A program made the position numbers and the translations under genes. A DNA stretch of 35,381 nt, taken from NCBI GenBank assembly GCA_020849495.1, contig JADLGD010000227.1:1-35381 (forward strand), in the 5' to 3' direction. Positions 15,413 to 23,982 of this stretch are shown here, in pieces (position 1 is the first letter of the stretch; every line of letters begins with the position of its first letter). A model generated the notes under the pieces. That model worked only from the letters and a program-made list of their open reading frames with translations, was not told the origin of the DNA and searched no databases. The stretch is from Fluviicola sp. Its GTDB lineage: Bacteria > Bacteroidota > Bacteroidia > Flavobacteriales_D > Crocinitomicaceae.

Positions 15413-15486
15413 GCGGACTTCGAATTTCAATGTTTGACAAACGTTTAACAATTAAATTTCACATACGCGCTTTAGATGAAGTCCGC
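15413..15486 (+). repeat. Long-range 9-bp inverted repeat in the fasciclin 3' region
   Basis: GCGGACTTC (15413-15421) and GAAGTCCGC (15478-15486) are perfectly complementary and 56 bases apart, starting 13 bases after the fasciclin stop codon. The intervening sequence is AT-rich and contains a small palindrome (AAACGTTT). Together with the terminator at 15529-15553 it makes a structured 3' tail; a distinct small RNA or a mini repeat element are alternatives. Confidence 0.4.
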
Positions 15487-15528
15487 TTGATTTCATACCA
15501 ATTGGGGAATTGGTTAGTGGTAAAAAAA

Positions 15529-15556
15529 GAGGTTCAATTTCGGTTGGACCTTTTTT
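15529..15556. terminator. Intrinsic terminator after the fasciclin gene
   Basis: GGTTCAA (15531-15537) pairs with TTGGACC (15544-15550), one G-U pair, with loop TTTCGG. It is followed by six T and preceded by seven A plus GA, so it can act on both strands and would also serve the minus-strand gene ending at 15586. Confidence 0.8.
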
Positions 15557-15585
15557 CATTTATAGTATTAGTTGTAACTAAATTA

Positions 15586-17193
15586 TTAATTGGAATTTAC
15601 ATTCAACAAATTGATAGGGATTCCAAGGAATTGATCCAGGTAAAAGTGCTTGTTCAAATACCGTTTATGGTGCTTGTTTTTTGCTTCCAAAATTCGAGAT
15701 GTGCGTACTTCATCTTCAAAATAGTGGATAAAAGAAGGAATTGAATAGAGTGGAATTGTTGGACAAGTTATACTCAATAAATCTGCATACTTAGTTCCAG
15801 AAATTGACCAATTGCTACAAATCAAATCTCCTAAATCACTAGGTTTATACACTTCCAAATCAACCAAATACATAGTGTCGCTTTTCAAGGAATCAAGATT
15901 GGCAACATAATGCAAACGCACTCTCAGGCTGTCACTTTCAAACCAATAGTAATAAATATCTGCAGGTGGATGTATCACTATCTTAGTTCCGTCATTCAAT
16001 ATTTGAATTGAATCATCACCATTTATATCCGTAAGTGGCACGTCAGATACAGGACCAAGAAAATAATAAACTGAATCAAAATAATTTTTTAGTTCTTCAG
16101 GTTGAATATCATATAAATGATTTAGAATATCGAATTTAATATGGTTGTTTGTGTTATTTGATAAAGATGAATTATCAACTGAATAATTCCTGCGTGGAAA
16201 TTGATTAATAAGATAACTTGTTAATCTTGAAGAATCATGAAAAGAAGAGTCTTTCACTGCTTTCCAAAATGGATATTCGGTGGAAAGTAAGCGTTTGGCT
16301 GTAACGGCATCCACTTCAACTTTCGACCACAAATCATCTTGCTGTAGGAATTCTTGATAATCAAATGACAGCATCAATTCGTATTTTTTTTCACCGGGAA
16401 ACTTTCTTGTAAGAGCAACACGTTTGATCACCTTTTGTTGATGTAAGGAATCTTCTTCCAATAAAAGAACAATGCGGTCACAATTTCTGAAATCATAAGC
16501 AATGGTTTGAGGCGCAGCATAAGCAAATGAAACTTGACCTTTTTCATCGATTTGAATGGAATCTCGCATTTTGCTTCGATCGCTTTGATGTGCATACAAA
16601 CGAACAGGTGTATTGGTCCAAACCTCATTTCTAAAATACGACACTTTTCTCTCGTCCATTCGACAAATGGTGTTTTCACTCATTCCTTCGATAAAGGGAA
16701 GTTGATTTTGAGCTATCAGAGAGATAAAACTCATGGGATTCATAGTATCAAAAAGCGCCGTATAATTGGATTTATTTTTATCAATAATGCTGTAAGAAAA
16801 GGTTGTATTGTACCATTTTTGAAAGGTGCGCACCAAAAAATTCCCTGTTAAATGTTCCAATGTTTGGTTTTTGTTTTCCTTGTACCATAACTCCACTAAA
16901 ACATTCACCGAATCTTTACGCTGAGCCAAAATCAATCGTTTGACATCTTCACTGAGTAGCTCTCCATTCCCTGAAAGCATGTATTCTTCTAACGATACTT
17001 GCCATTTTTCAAGTTGAATTCCCTGAATAACGGCTCCAGTTTGTTTAGATCGCACATCCAAGTAGCGTTCTTCGATGGAAGCTTCTGTTCCAGACGGGGC
17101 ATTTCCCCAATACAAAGCATGAGTTTTAGTTGCTTGCTGACCAAAAGCCTGCAAATTGATTACTAAAAATGTCACTAAACCAAAGATTCTCAT
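15586..17193 (-). CDS. Secreted protein of unknown function, second gene of a two-gene operon
   Basis: A 535-aa protein with a signal peptide (MRIFGLVTFLVINLQAFGQ). The mature part is hydrophilic and appears mixed alpha/beta, with segments such as RMDERKVSYFRNEVWTNTPV. I recognise no catalytic motif. Cysteines are few and scattered, there is no membrane segment and no T9SS sorting tail, so periplasmic or outer-membrane-associated location is inferred. Its ATG overlaps the stop codon of the GldM-C-like gene by one base (TAATG), so the two are translationally coupled and probably work together. It ends facing the fasciclin gene. Confidence 0.75.
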   Translation of the reverse strand: MRIFGLVTFLVINLQAFGQQATKTHALYWGNAPSGTEASIEERYLDVRSKQTGAVIQGIQLEKWQVSLEEYMLSGNGELLSEDVKRLILAQRKDSVNVLVELWYKENKNQTLEHLTGNFLVRTFQKWYNTTFSYSIIDKNKSNYTALFDTMNPMSFISLIAQNQLPFIEGMSENTICRMDERKVSYFRNEVWTNTPVRLYAHQSDRSKMRDSIQIDEKGQVSFAYAAPQTIAYDFRNCDRIVLLLEEDSLHQQKVIKRVALTRKFPGEKKYELMLSFDYQEFLQQDDLWSKVEVDAVTAKRLLSTEYPFWKAVKDSSFHDSSRLTSYLINQFPRRNYSVDNSSLSNNTNNHIKFDILNHLYDIQPEELKNYFDSVYYFLGPVSDVPLTDINGDDSIQILNDGTKIVIHPPADIYYYWFESDSLRVRLHYVANLDSLKSDTMYLVDLEVYKPSDLGDLICSNWSISGTKYADLLSITCPTIPLYSIPSFIHYFEDEVRTSRILEAKNKHHKRYLNKHFYLDQFLGIPINLLNVNSN

Positions 17194-17771
17194 TAAAATT
17201 TGTATTGATTTTTTACTTCACGTATAATGCCATCTGGCCCTTTGACTTTAGCATGTATTAAAAATAAATCACCAACAGAAATTAATTTTAATACATGTAT
17301 AGAATAAAAATTTAAAGTTTTTCCTATTCCATTCGCTTTTCTATAGTTAGTTTCGATTGTATAAGTTAATACTTCAAATTCAACTTTAAATTCGGGATTC
17401 AGTTGAGTCCATGATTTTAAAACTGGATAAGCCCCACAACCATTTCCTCTTCGAATAAGTAATTCAACAATTGGATCAGGAATAAAAACCACTGGAAGTT
17501 CCTGCTCCATTTTCATTGCATTTGTATGCTGATCAACAACTTGTAAACGAAGCGTGTTCAAAGGAAACAATGGTGGAACGGATAAGTAAATACTATCATT
17601 TATTTGTTTGACGAGAATTGAACTGTCATTGACAATCACACGCTCATTTTCGCTAAGATCTTTCAGATACACGCGGTTTTCAATTCCACGGTAAAGCACC
17701 AATTCGTGATCTTCTTGCGTCCAAGAGATGAAGGAAATGAAAAAAAACAATACCGTGAGAAGTTTCATCAT
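17193..17771 (-). CDS. Secreted GldM C-terminal-domain-like protein
   Basis: A 192-aa protein with a signal peptide (about 1-19, LLTVLFFFISFISWTQ). The mature sequence recalls the C-terminal periplasmic part of GldM, the T9SS motor component: an opening LVLYRGIENRVYL (compare LYRG-NP in GldM), then VPDP-type VVFIPDPIVELLI, a Gly-containing turn (RRGNGCGAYPVL), an FxVxxxxV strand and the closing AKVKGPDGIIREV. The N-terminal membrane helix and helical arm of real GldM are missing, so this is a stand-alone domain. Recognition is from memory. A perfect -7 box lies just upstream (17791-17798), and the downstream gene overlaps by one base. Confidence 0.6.
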   Translation of the reverse strand: MMKLLTVLFFFISFISWTQEDHELVLYRGIENRVYLKDLSENERVIVNDSSILVKQINDSIYLSVPPLFPLNTLRLQVVDQHTNAMKMEQELPVVFIPDPIVELLIRRGNGCGAYPVLKSWTQLNPEFKVEFEVLTYTIETNYRKANGIGKTLNFYSIHVLKLISVGDLFLIHAKVKGPDGIIREVKNQYKF

Positions 17772-17790
17772 AACAATAGTTGCTTCAAAA

Positions 17791-17798
17791 CAAATGTA
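17791..17798 (-). promoter_or_regulatory. -7 promoter element for the GldM-C-like operon
   Basis: On the minus strand TACATTTG fits TAnnTTTG exactly, 19 bases before the ATG at 17771. About 20 bp upstream is TTTC, one base off the -33 TTTG. Confidence 0.5.
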
Positions 17799-18044
17799 GA
17801 ACTATTCGAAAGTAACAAGAAAAAAATCCCCGTTTCCAATACAATTATGATTTAATATCGAATTGGTCGTTAAAACTCCTGTAAAAATCTGAACCCGAAA
17901 TCGATGACATTGATTGCTGATTTAAACGGAATACGACTTGCAAATAAACCCCTTAAAACCGCCGCTAACACGATTTAGTAGCGTAACCTATTTATTATCA
18001 AACAGATTTTGAAATTCGAGCACCCTTAAATGTAGTAAAAACCC
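17799..18044. other. Divergent intergenic region without a gene
   Basis: The 310 bases between the two divergent operons (17772-18081) hold the two -7 elements and no credible open frame or strong hairpin. A short stem (CGCT/AGCG around 17965-17985) is too weak to call. Regulators of the polysaccharide operon would be expected to bind here, but no palindrome stands out. Confidence 0.5.
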
Positions 18045-18052
18045 TATATTTG
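18045..18052 (+). promoter_or_regulatory. -7 promoter element for the exopolysaccharide operon
   Basis: TATATTTG is a perfect TAnnTTTG, 29 bases before the GTG start at 18082. No -33 TTTG is found at 19-21 bp, which may mean activator dependence. Confidence 0.5.
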
Positions 18053-18081
18053 CCGGATTGTAATCTGCTTTACTGAAATTC

Positions 18082-20154
18082 GTGTCTAAACTGCTGTCTT
18101 TCTTTTCGTTTCAATTACTGATGCTGTTTGCCTTTGCGCAAAACGGCACTTCGGCTAATTCCGAAACTATTGATCAGATTCGACAGATTTTCAATGCACA
18201 AGAACTTTACAAATTGGAGTTTTCTGGCCCAAAGGCCCAATTGCTCTTTCATGAAGTAAAAAACCTCCGCGATACCACACTAACAAGAAGTTTTGATTAT
18301 TCCAGCTATTATGCTGCTCAAAAAGCATATGCTAAAAAGCAACTCGGTTTGAATTTACGAGCAGATGCCCTGCAGAATTCTCAAACAGTGTTCACGGATG
18401 TAGAAGACAACATCTTGTATCAGCGTCGCTATCTTATCGGATTGGAATGGGATATCTTGAAAAATGGATTTCTTCAACGCAATTCACAATTAAAAAGCAT
18501 TGATTTTCAAGAACAAGTGACGAGTATTGAGCAAAAAAATGCGGTTCCACTAAAGTCTTCTGTGCCAAGAACGGCATGTATCGCCTATTTCAACACGAAA
18601 AAAATTCAGTTACTGGAAGCGCGTTTAAAAACTCTCAAATCCTATTTGCCTTATTTGGAACAATTGTTCTATGCCAAACAGATTACTTTGGAAGACTTGT
18701 TTGCTTCCCAATCGCGCTTGGTAGAAACCCACGAACAATTGGATCTTTACAAGAACTACAACAATCAATTGCAACTCGGATACATCAACAACCTGTTCGA
18801 TCTTTCAGCACCTGTTTTTGATATCAATGACAGTATCTTTTTCGGTGCATTGAAAAATGCGGTCATTGAAGACACTGCTAATATCCGTTCACTACAAGAA
18901 GCAATTGCACAAACGGAAAACAAATGGTACAATGAGCTTTCACTGCGCGCTTACACACGTATGAACATCTACGATTTGTATTCATCCTTGAATCCTTATC
19001 GTTCTTTCTTTTCGTTTGGGATCAATTTTTCTATGCCTTTGGTCTTCTCACATCATGAAAAAGCACAAGTTGATTTGGTGAAATGGGAAAAAGATCATCA
19101 ACGCGTCAAACAATCGAGTAACGAACGTTTGCTGGAACAAGCCAACAGTTGCTATGAGTACCGTTTCGGGTTGAACAAGTTATTGTTATTGCAAGAGAAA
19201 GAAAAACAGATCCGTGAAGCCATTCGTGTGGAACGCACAAAAAATCAACTGAAAGAAAGTGATTTCAATGCCATGCATGGGTTAAAACTCATGGATGATT
19301 TGGCTCAAATCCAGCTGGAAGAAATCGGCATGCGTCAGGTGCTCTATTTGAAACTCATTGATCTTCACGAAAAAAACGATCCATCTTTAACCGATTCGTG
19401 GTTGACCCAACTTGAACCTTTAAAATCCGATGCCTTCCCTGAAAACAACAGAACAGTGTATGCTTGGAGTAAAGCGTTCACCAATGATCCGGGAGTTTTA
19501 GCTGCATTTACGGAGTACAATCGCTTTGAAAAAGTACTACTTGCTGTTGGAGAAACAGATTCCTTGATCAGTAAAAAAAATGAATTTGTTCGCTTGATAT
19601 CCACGGCTGACATTGAAGTGGTTCCTTTAGTGGGCAATAATAAGTTATTATTTGCTGAAGATTACACGAAACAATTAACAGCGATTTTAGATGCATATTC
19701 CCTTTGGAACTTCAAGGAAATCCATTTAGACATTGAACCGCACACACAAGATAATTGGAAAGAAGACGAATCAAAAGCTTTCGAGAATTACTTGGAAAAA
19801 TTGAAAGAAACAAAGACACTTTGTACCAAAAACGGTTGGCTTTTGTCCATTGCCATCCCCATCAATTATGACAGCACACAGGTTCAAGCTTGTTTAGAAG
19901 TCGTTGACGAGGTCCATTTTATGTGTTATGAAAACGTCAAAGCATCTTATTTAAGCAGAAAATTAGCGCCCTATAAACCATACGGAAATCGCATTCACAT
20001 TGCTTTACGAACAGAAGATTTTCAAGACAGATATACCTTAGAACAATTCATCAATCACTTATCAACCAACGAAGGTTTCGTTCAATTCGATTACCACGAC
20101 CTCAGTCGATTGATACAATGGGACCTAGAGCAATTACAACATGAAAAGCGTTAA
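18082..20154 (+). CDS. TolC-like outer-membrane protein fused to a degenerate GH18-like TIM-barrel domain
   Basis: A 690-aa protein, GTG start, signal peptide about 1-19 (LFAFAQ). Residues about 25-430 are long amphipathic helices with a duplicated layout and two short strand regions (LIGLEWDILKNGFLQ near 118-132; FFSFGINFSMPLVF near 309-322), the pattern of TolC-type channels. Residues about 455-690 look like a TIM-barrel glycosidase: a strand-4 motif FKEIHLDIEP (544-553) keeps D550 and E552 of the GH18 DxxDxDxE signature but has K545 and H548 in place of the first two Asp, and VDEVHFMCYE (608-617) resembles the GH18 strand-6 MxY motif. The periplasm-facing domain would meet the exported glycan. 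The gene overlaps the HlyD-like gene by 14 bases. TolC assignment is good; enzymatic activity is uncertain. Confidence 0.75.
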   Translation: MSKLLSFFSFQLLMLFAFAQNGTSANSETIDQIRQIFNAQELYKLEFSGPKAQLLFHEVKNLRDTTLTRSFDYSSYYAAQKAYAKKQLGLNLRADALQNSQTVFTDVEDNILYQRRYLIGLEWDILKNGFLQRNSQLKSIDFQEQVTSIEQKNAVPLKSSVPRTACIAYFNTKKIQLLEARLKTLKSYLPYLEQLFYAKQITLEDLFASQSRLVETHEQLDLYKNYNNQLQLGYINNLFDLSAPVFDINDSIFFGALKNAVIEDTANIRSLQEAIAQTENKWYNELSLRAYTRMNIYDLYSSLNPYRSFFSFGINFSMPLVFSHHEKAQVDLVKWEKDHQRVKQSSNERLLEQANSCYEYRFGLNKLLLLQEKEKQIREAIRVERTKNQLKESDFNAMHGLKLMDDLAQIQLEEIGMRQVLYLKLIDLHEKNDPSLTDSWLTQLEPLKSDAFPENNRTVYAWSKAFTNDPGVLAAFTEYNRFEKVLLAVGETDSLISKKNEFVRLISTADIEVVPLVGNNKLLFAEDYTKQLTAILDAYSLWNFKEIHLDIEPHTQDNWKEDESKAFENYLEKLKETKTLCTKNGWLLSIAIPINYDSTQVQACLEVVDEVHFMCYENVKASYLSRKLAPYKPYGNRIHIALRTEDFQDRYTLEQFINHLSTNEGFVQFDYHDLSRLIQWDLEQLQHEKR

Positions 20155-21262
20155 TTTCAAGCGAAAAGAATCCATTATCCGTAGTCTGGAACAAACGGAG
20201 AATAGACCGGTTCGAAAACCTGTCAACTGGGACCGCTTGGTTTATTTTGGGATTTTGTTTCTGTTCATCTTCTTTTTAGGAAATTACATGATTAACAAAT
20301 TTCTATACGTTGAAGGCAATGGTCAAGTGTTGTTTGATTCGGTAGATATTCGCAACACAAGAGATTGTCGCATCATTGAATTCTTTGTAGAAGAAGGAGA
20401 TGAAGTAAAGAAAAACGATCGCCTCTTTTCTTTTGCTCCAGCTGATGAATATGGTGGTTATGGAGGTTACAGCAACGATCGTCTTGACCGCATTCAAGAG
20501 AAAAAAACAACTGGCGATTTGTCTTGGGCAGAACGTGAAATTTTTACAGTTCAACAAGAATTAAAACTGAATACCATTCAATTCGAAAGCAAGAAAAAAT
20601 TGTTAGCATCTTACCAAGCTGAATTGGCTCGCCTCAAAAATGCAATTGCTTTAGACGCCATGCCTAGTTATCGCTTGGATGATCAGGAAGAAGCCATCAT
20701 GAAAATTCAGCTGGACATTGAAAACTTAAAAAGCGAGCAAGCTATTTTGAACAATGAATTAGCGCTTCTTCGTGGAATGACTCGTAATTTAGGAAGTACT
20801 TCTAAAAGTAATACTCAAAACACGCCAAATGGAATCGCTATCAACAACGGATCTAGAGGAAAAAGTGACCGTTTTACTGATAACATTTTCTATTCACCAT
20901 TGACGGGAACCGTCACGAACATGATGAAAAAAGAATTTGAGGTGGCATTGAAATCTGAAAGCATCCTTTCGCTCCACAAACCCAAGAACGTTTATATCAA
21001 GGCCTTTTTCCCACAAGAAGATTTGAAATGGTTGAAAGAAGGACAAGTTGTGCAATTGGAATTCCCTGATGGAAGTACCAGTGAAGGCATCATCAAGCGC
21101 TTTTATTTTGCTACTTATCGCCTTCCTGAAGAATTTCAAAAGAAATACGAACCCACAACACGATCGCTTTCAGCGGATATTTATCCCGTAAATGAAGCAG
21201 ACTTACAAAAGTGGAAAGCATTTTGGAAAATGGGTGTGGAAATCAAAAAATTCAAATATTAA
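20141..21262 (+). CDS. HlyD-like periplasmic adaptor (membrane fusion protein)
   Basis: A 373-aa protein: a basic cytosolic N-tail (about 1-32), one membrane helix (about 33-55), a split lipoyl-like beta domain (VEGNGQVLFDSVDIRN...FVEEGDEVKKNDRLFSF, about 57-98, and its second half FYSPLTGTVTNMMKKE, about 248-263), a coiled-coil hairpin (about 128-212) and a beta-barrel end. A low-complexity Ser/Asn/Thr stretch (about 215-245) separates the coiled coil from the second half. Such adaptors bridge inner-membrane machinery to TolC-like channels. There is no ABC or RND transporter here; the inner-membrane partner is instead the glycosyltransferase, which parallels Alg44-like adaptors in alginate export. 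The next gene starts immediately after its stop codon. Confidence 0.88.
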   Translation: MKSVNFKRKESIIRSLEQTENRPVRKPVNWDRLVYFGILFLFIFFLGNYMINKFLYVEGNGQVLFDSVDIRNTRDCRIIEFFVEEGDEVKKNDRLFSFAPADEYGGYGGYSNDRLDRIQEKKTTGDLSWAEREIFTVQQELKLNTIQFESKKKLLASYQAELARLKNAIALDAMPSYRLDDQEEAIMKIQLDIENLKSEQAILNNELALLRGMTRNLGSTSKSNTQNTPNGIAINNGSRGKSDRFTDNIFYSPLTGTVTNMMKKEFEVALKSESILSLHKPKNVYIKAFFPQEDLKWLKEGQVVQLEFPDGSTSEGIIKRFYFATYRLPEEFQKKYEPTTRSLSADIYPVNEADLQKWKAFWKMGVEIKKFKY

Positions 21263-22681
21263 ATGGGTTCAATCAAGATAAACAACGAAAAAGGAATCGT
21301 CGAGTTATCTGGCATGAGTTACTTGTACGTATCTCCCAATCGCCCGTTAAACATTGATCGAGGAACCAATCATGCTGCGGTTATCATTGATGGTAAAACA
21401 CTGGAATTTACCCGAATGGTTGTTAAACGCATCCGCAGTAGTTTTCATTCGGATATCTATCTCAAGCCTATCATTATTTTGAATGGAAATGCGCACCGTG
21501 ATCCATTCGTTCGCGAATTGAGTGATGGGGTCATCTATTCGTTCAATCAGATTGAATTGATCCAATCTCAAATTCACTTGATCAATGAACGTATCAAGGA
21601 GATTACATTCATCAACTCGCTTTCTTTGGAAGCACAGATCATTACCAAACTATTGGCATTCCTATATTCGCGAGAAAAACGGGATTTGGATCCAATTCCA
21701 TCAGTCATTTCAAATACCAATTATACCTTCCCTTTCCTTGCTGTGCATTATGATTTCAAGGAAGAGCACAACATATTCGATGTATTGGAAATAGCGCGAC
21801 AAGAAGGACTTTTCATTTCTGATTTTCACGATCGTGTTTATCTATGCTCCAATTGCAAATCTTCACATTTGAGTGTAAGAGAAGTGTGCCCGAAATGCAA
21901 TTCATCAAACAATGAAACCTTTGATATCGTTCACCATTTCCCTTGTGCGTATGTGGGACCGATCACCGATTTCACCAATGAATTGGATGATCATTTGAAT
22001 TGTCCGAAATGTTCGAAACGTTTGCGCCATATTGGTGTTGATTACGATAAACCATCCGTTCTGCATCATTGTAAGAACTGTTTGACCAGTTTCCAGGATT
22101 ATTTTGTGAATGCACGATGCATGAGTTGCTCACACGACAATCCTGTTGAAACCCTATCGCCTGCTGATATTTTCCGTTATAAACTCACCAAAAAAGGTGA
22201 ATATGCTGCAATCAATGGTTTTGTTTCTACTCCAAAAGACATTGAAGAAATCATTGGTACAGTGAAATACGACACGTTCAAAACCATGTGCAAATACGAA
22301 ATCGAACGTATTCGTCAAACAGAGGGAAATTCAAATATTGTAGGCGTAAACATTGTCAATTCTGGAACTGTGTTCTCAAAAATTGGCTCGAGTGCTCAAA
22401 AAGAATTGTTGCGTGATTTAGTAGCATCCATACGTGCTTCGTTGAGATCCTCAGACATGATTACCTTTCATTCTTCATCCATCATCCTGATTTCGATGAA
22501 CGAGATTCCAGAACGCATTGCTGACAGAATAGCGAAGGACATCATGAAGATTCTACAACAATTATTGGATAATAATTTCAAAGATTTTGAAGTAGAATTG
22601 AAGTCATCTGTGCGCAAATTGAATTATCACTTATCGGCTGAATTACAAATCGATCAAATGCTCAATGATTTCGTAGTATGA
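21263..22681 (+). CDS. Zinc-ribbon (TackOD1-like) protein with degenerate GGDEF domain; predicted c-di-GMP receptor
   Basis: A 472-aa cytosolic protein without signal or membrane segment. An N-terminal alpha/beta domain (about 1-140) is followed by a cysteine-rich part (195-289) with five CxxC pairs at 195/198, 209/212, 247/250, 270/273 and 286/289, resembling the TackOD1 output domain known from thaumarchaeal and some bacterial signalling proteins (from memory). The C-terminal part (about 335-472) follows a GGDEF-domain pattern, but the GGDEF signature is replaced by SSSII (404-408). Five residues before it RSSD (395-398) is placed exactly like the RxxD inhibitory site of diguanylate cyclases. 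So catalysis should be lost while c-di-GMP binding may remain, as in PelD. Start abuts the upstream gene; its stop overlaps the glycosyltransferase start (ATGA). Confidence 0.75.
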   Translation: MGSIKINNEKGIVELSGMSYLYVSPNRPLNIDRGTNHAAVIIDGKTLEFTRMVVKRIRSSFHSDIYLKPIIILNGNAHRDPFVRELSDGVIYSFNQIELIQSQIHLINERIKEITFINSLSLEAQIITKLLAFLYSREKRDLDPIPSVISNTNYTFPFLAVHYDFKEEHNIFDVLEIARQEGLFISDFHDRVYLCSNCKSSHLSVREVCPKCNSSNNETFDIVHHFPCAYVGPITDFTNELDDHLNCPKCSKRLRHIGVDYDKPSVLHHCKNCLTSFQDYFVNARCMSCSHDNPVETLSPADIFRYKLTKKGEYAAINGFVSTPKDIEEIIGTVKYDTFKTMCKYEIERIRQTEGNSNIVGVNIVNSGTVFSKIGSSAQKELLRDLVASIRASLRSSDMITFHSSSIILISMNEIPERIADRIAKDIMKILQQLLDNNFKDFEVELKSSVRKLNYHLSAELQIDQMLNDFVV

Positions 22682-23982
22682 GTGCTTTGGATGATTTCAT
22701 TTCGTTTCTCACCACGATGGGATTTGAAAGATTCATCCGGATCTTTTGGTTTTTCGTTTTTTTTGAATTGTTGCGCTATTTGATAGTCGATATCGTTGCT
22801 TTGCTTTCGAATCAATTAAAACTATTATTGACACGTAGAAAACGCACGGAGGCCTTATACAGATTGCGTTTAGAACAACCACTGGTTTCTTTGATCATTC
22901 CAGGTAAAAACGAAGGAAAGCATTTGTATAAACTGGTCATGTCGCTCCGTGAACAAACCTATAAGAACATTGAAATCATCGTTGTGGATGACGGAAGTAC
23001 AGACGATACACCAATCATCGGAAAGGACTTACAGAAAAATGGTTTTATAGATAAATTCATTCGCAACAACATACGTGGTGGAAAAGCATCGGCAGCAAAT
23101 ACAGCCTTGCGCTTTACAAAAGGATCCATCATTGTTCACTTGGATGCTGATTGCAGCTTTGATCACGATGCGATCGAACAGATCATTTTGCCTTTTTACA
23201 TCGATGACCGTGTAGGAGCTGTTGGTGGAAATGTAATGATTCGCAATTACAAAGAATCCTTGGCGACTACTTTGCAAGCCATTGAGTATTTTGATACCAT
23301 TTCCATTGGAAGGGTGGTTTCTAGTCACTTGGGTATTTATCGCATCATTTCGGGAGCTTTTGGAGCTTTCAAAACAGAAGCCTTGCAAAAAATCCAAGGT
23401 TGGGATATCGGTCCAGGCTTGGATGGAGATATCTCCGTAAAAATGCGCAAGTTGGGTTACAAAGTAAAATTTGCACAGGAAGCAGTTTGCCTAACAAGTG
23501 GACCAAACACTTTTAAAAAATTGGCCAAACAACGCCTCCGTTGGGATAAAAGTTTGATTCGTTTTCGTATTCGGAAACACAGAGACGTGTTCATTCCAAA
23601 CCAAGGATTTAGTTTGTCGAATTTCTTTTCATTCTCAGAAAACATCATTTACAATTTGGTTTTGAATGTGAAATGGTACATCTACTTTTTCGACATGATC
23701 AATAACTACCCAAGTCAACTGGGTTATATCATTTTGACCAATTTCTTTCTCTACACCACGACCAATTTTATAAAATTCGTGCTCTTTTCATTGTTTCGAC
23801 CACGACGGGAGAGCCTTGTTTATTTCATCCCATACATGCCTCTGATGGTCATCTATTTCGGATATTTTCTACGTATAGTCAGAACCATTGCTTATATTCA
23901 AGAATTATTCTTTAAAATGTCTTACAAAGACCCATGGAATCCGCAAAAAACGTCTGCACACGCCAAGGAATTAGGATTGTAA
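22678..23982 (+). CDS. Processive family-2 glycosyltransferase (polysaccharide synthase)
   Basis: A 434-aa inner-membrane protein. An N-terminal hydrophobic segment (about 18-45) precedes the GT2 catalytic domain, which has VVDDGS (102-107), HLDAD (154-158), the acceptor-site Asp in GLDGD (247-251) and QRLRW (285-289), the Q..RW motif of processive synthases such as cellulose, hyaluronan or poly-N-acetylglucosamine synthase. Two to four C-terminal helices (about 325-410) would form the translocation channel. There is no PilZ domain, so c-di-GMP control, if any, must come from another protein, and the preceding gene is the obvious candidate. The polymer cannot be predicted. The gene overlaps both neighbours (4 and 49 bases). 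Confidence 0.93.
   Translation: MSALDDFISFLTTMGFERFIRIFWFFVFFELLRYLIVDIVALLSNQLKLLLTRRKRTEALYRLRLEQPLVSLIIPGKNEGKHLYKLVMSLREQTYKNIEIIVVDDGSTDDTPIIGKDLQKNGFIDKFIRNNIRGGKASAANTALRFTKGSIIVHLDADCSFDHDAIEQIILPFYIDDRVGAVGGNVMIRNYKESLATTLQAIEYFDTISIGRVVSSHLGIYRIISGAFGAFKTEALQKIQGWDIGPGLDGDISVKMRKLGYKVKFAQEAVCLTSGPNTFKKLAKQRLRWDKSLIRFRIRKHRDVFIPNQGFSLSNFFSFSENIIYNLVLNVKWYIYFFDMINNYPSQLGYIILTNFFLYTTTNFIKFVLFSLFRPRRESLVYFIPYMPLMVIYFGYFLRIVRTIAYIQELFFKMSYKDPWNPQKTSAHAKELGL

Noticed and set aside
15430..15744. Plus-strand open frame of 104 codons after the fasciclin gene
   Set aside because: It runs through the inverted repeat and the terminator and then antisense through the end of the 535-aa secreted protein gene; composition is not protein-like and there is no recognisable domain.
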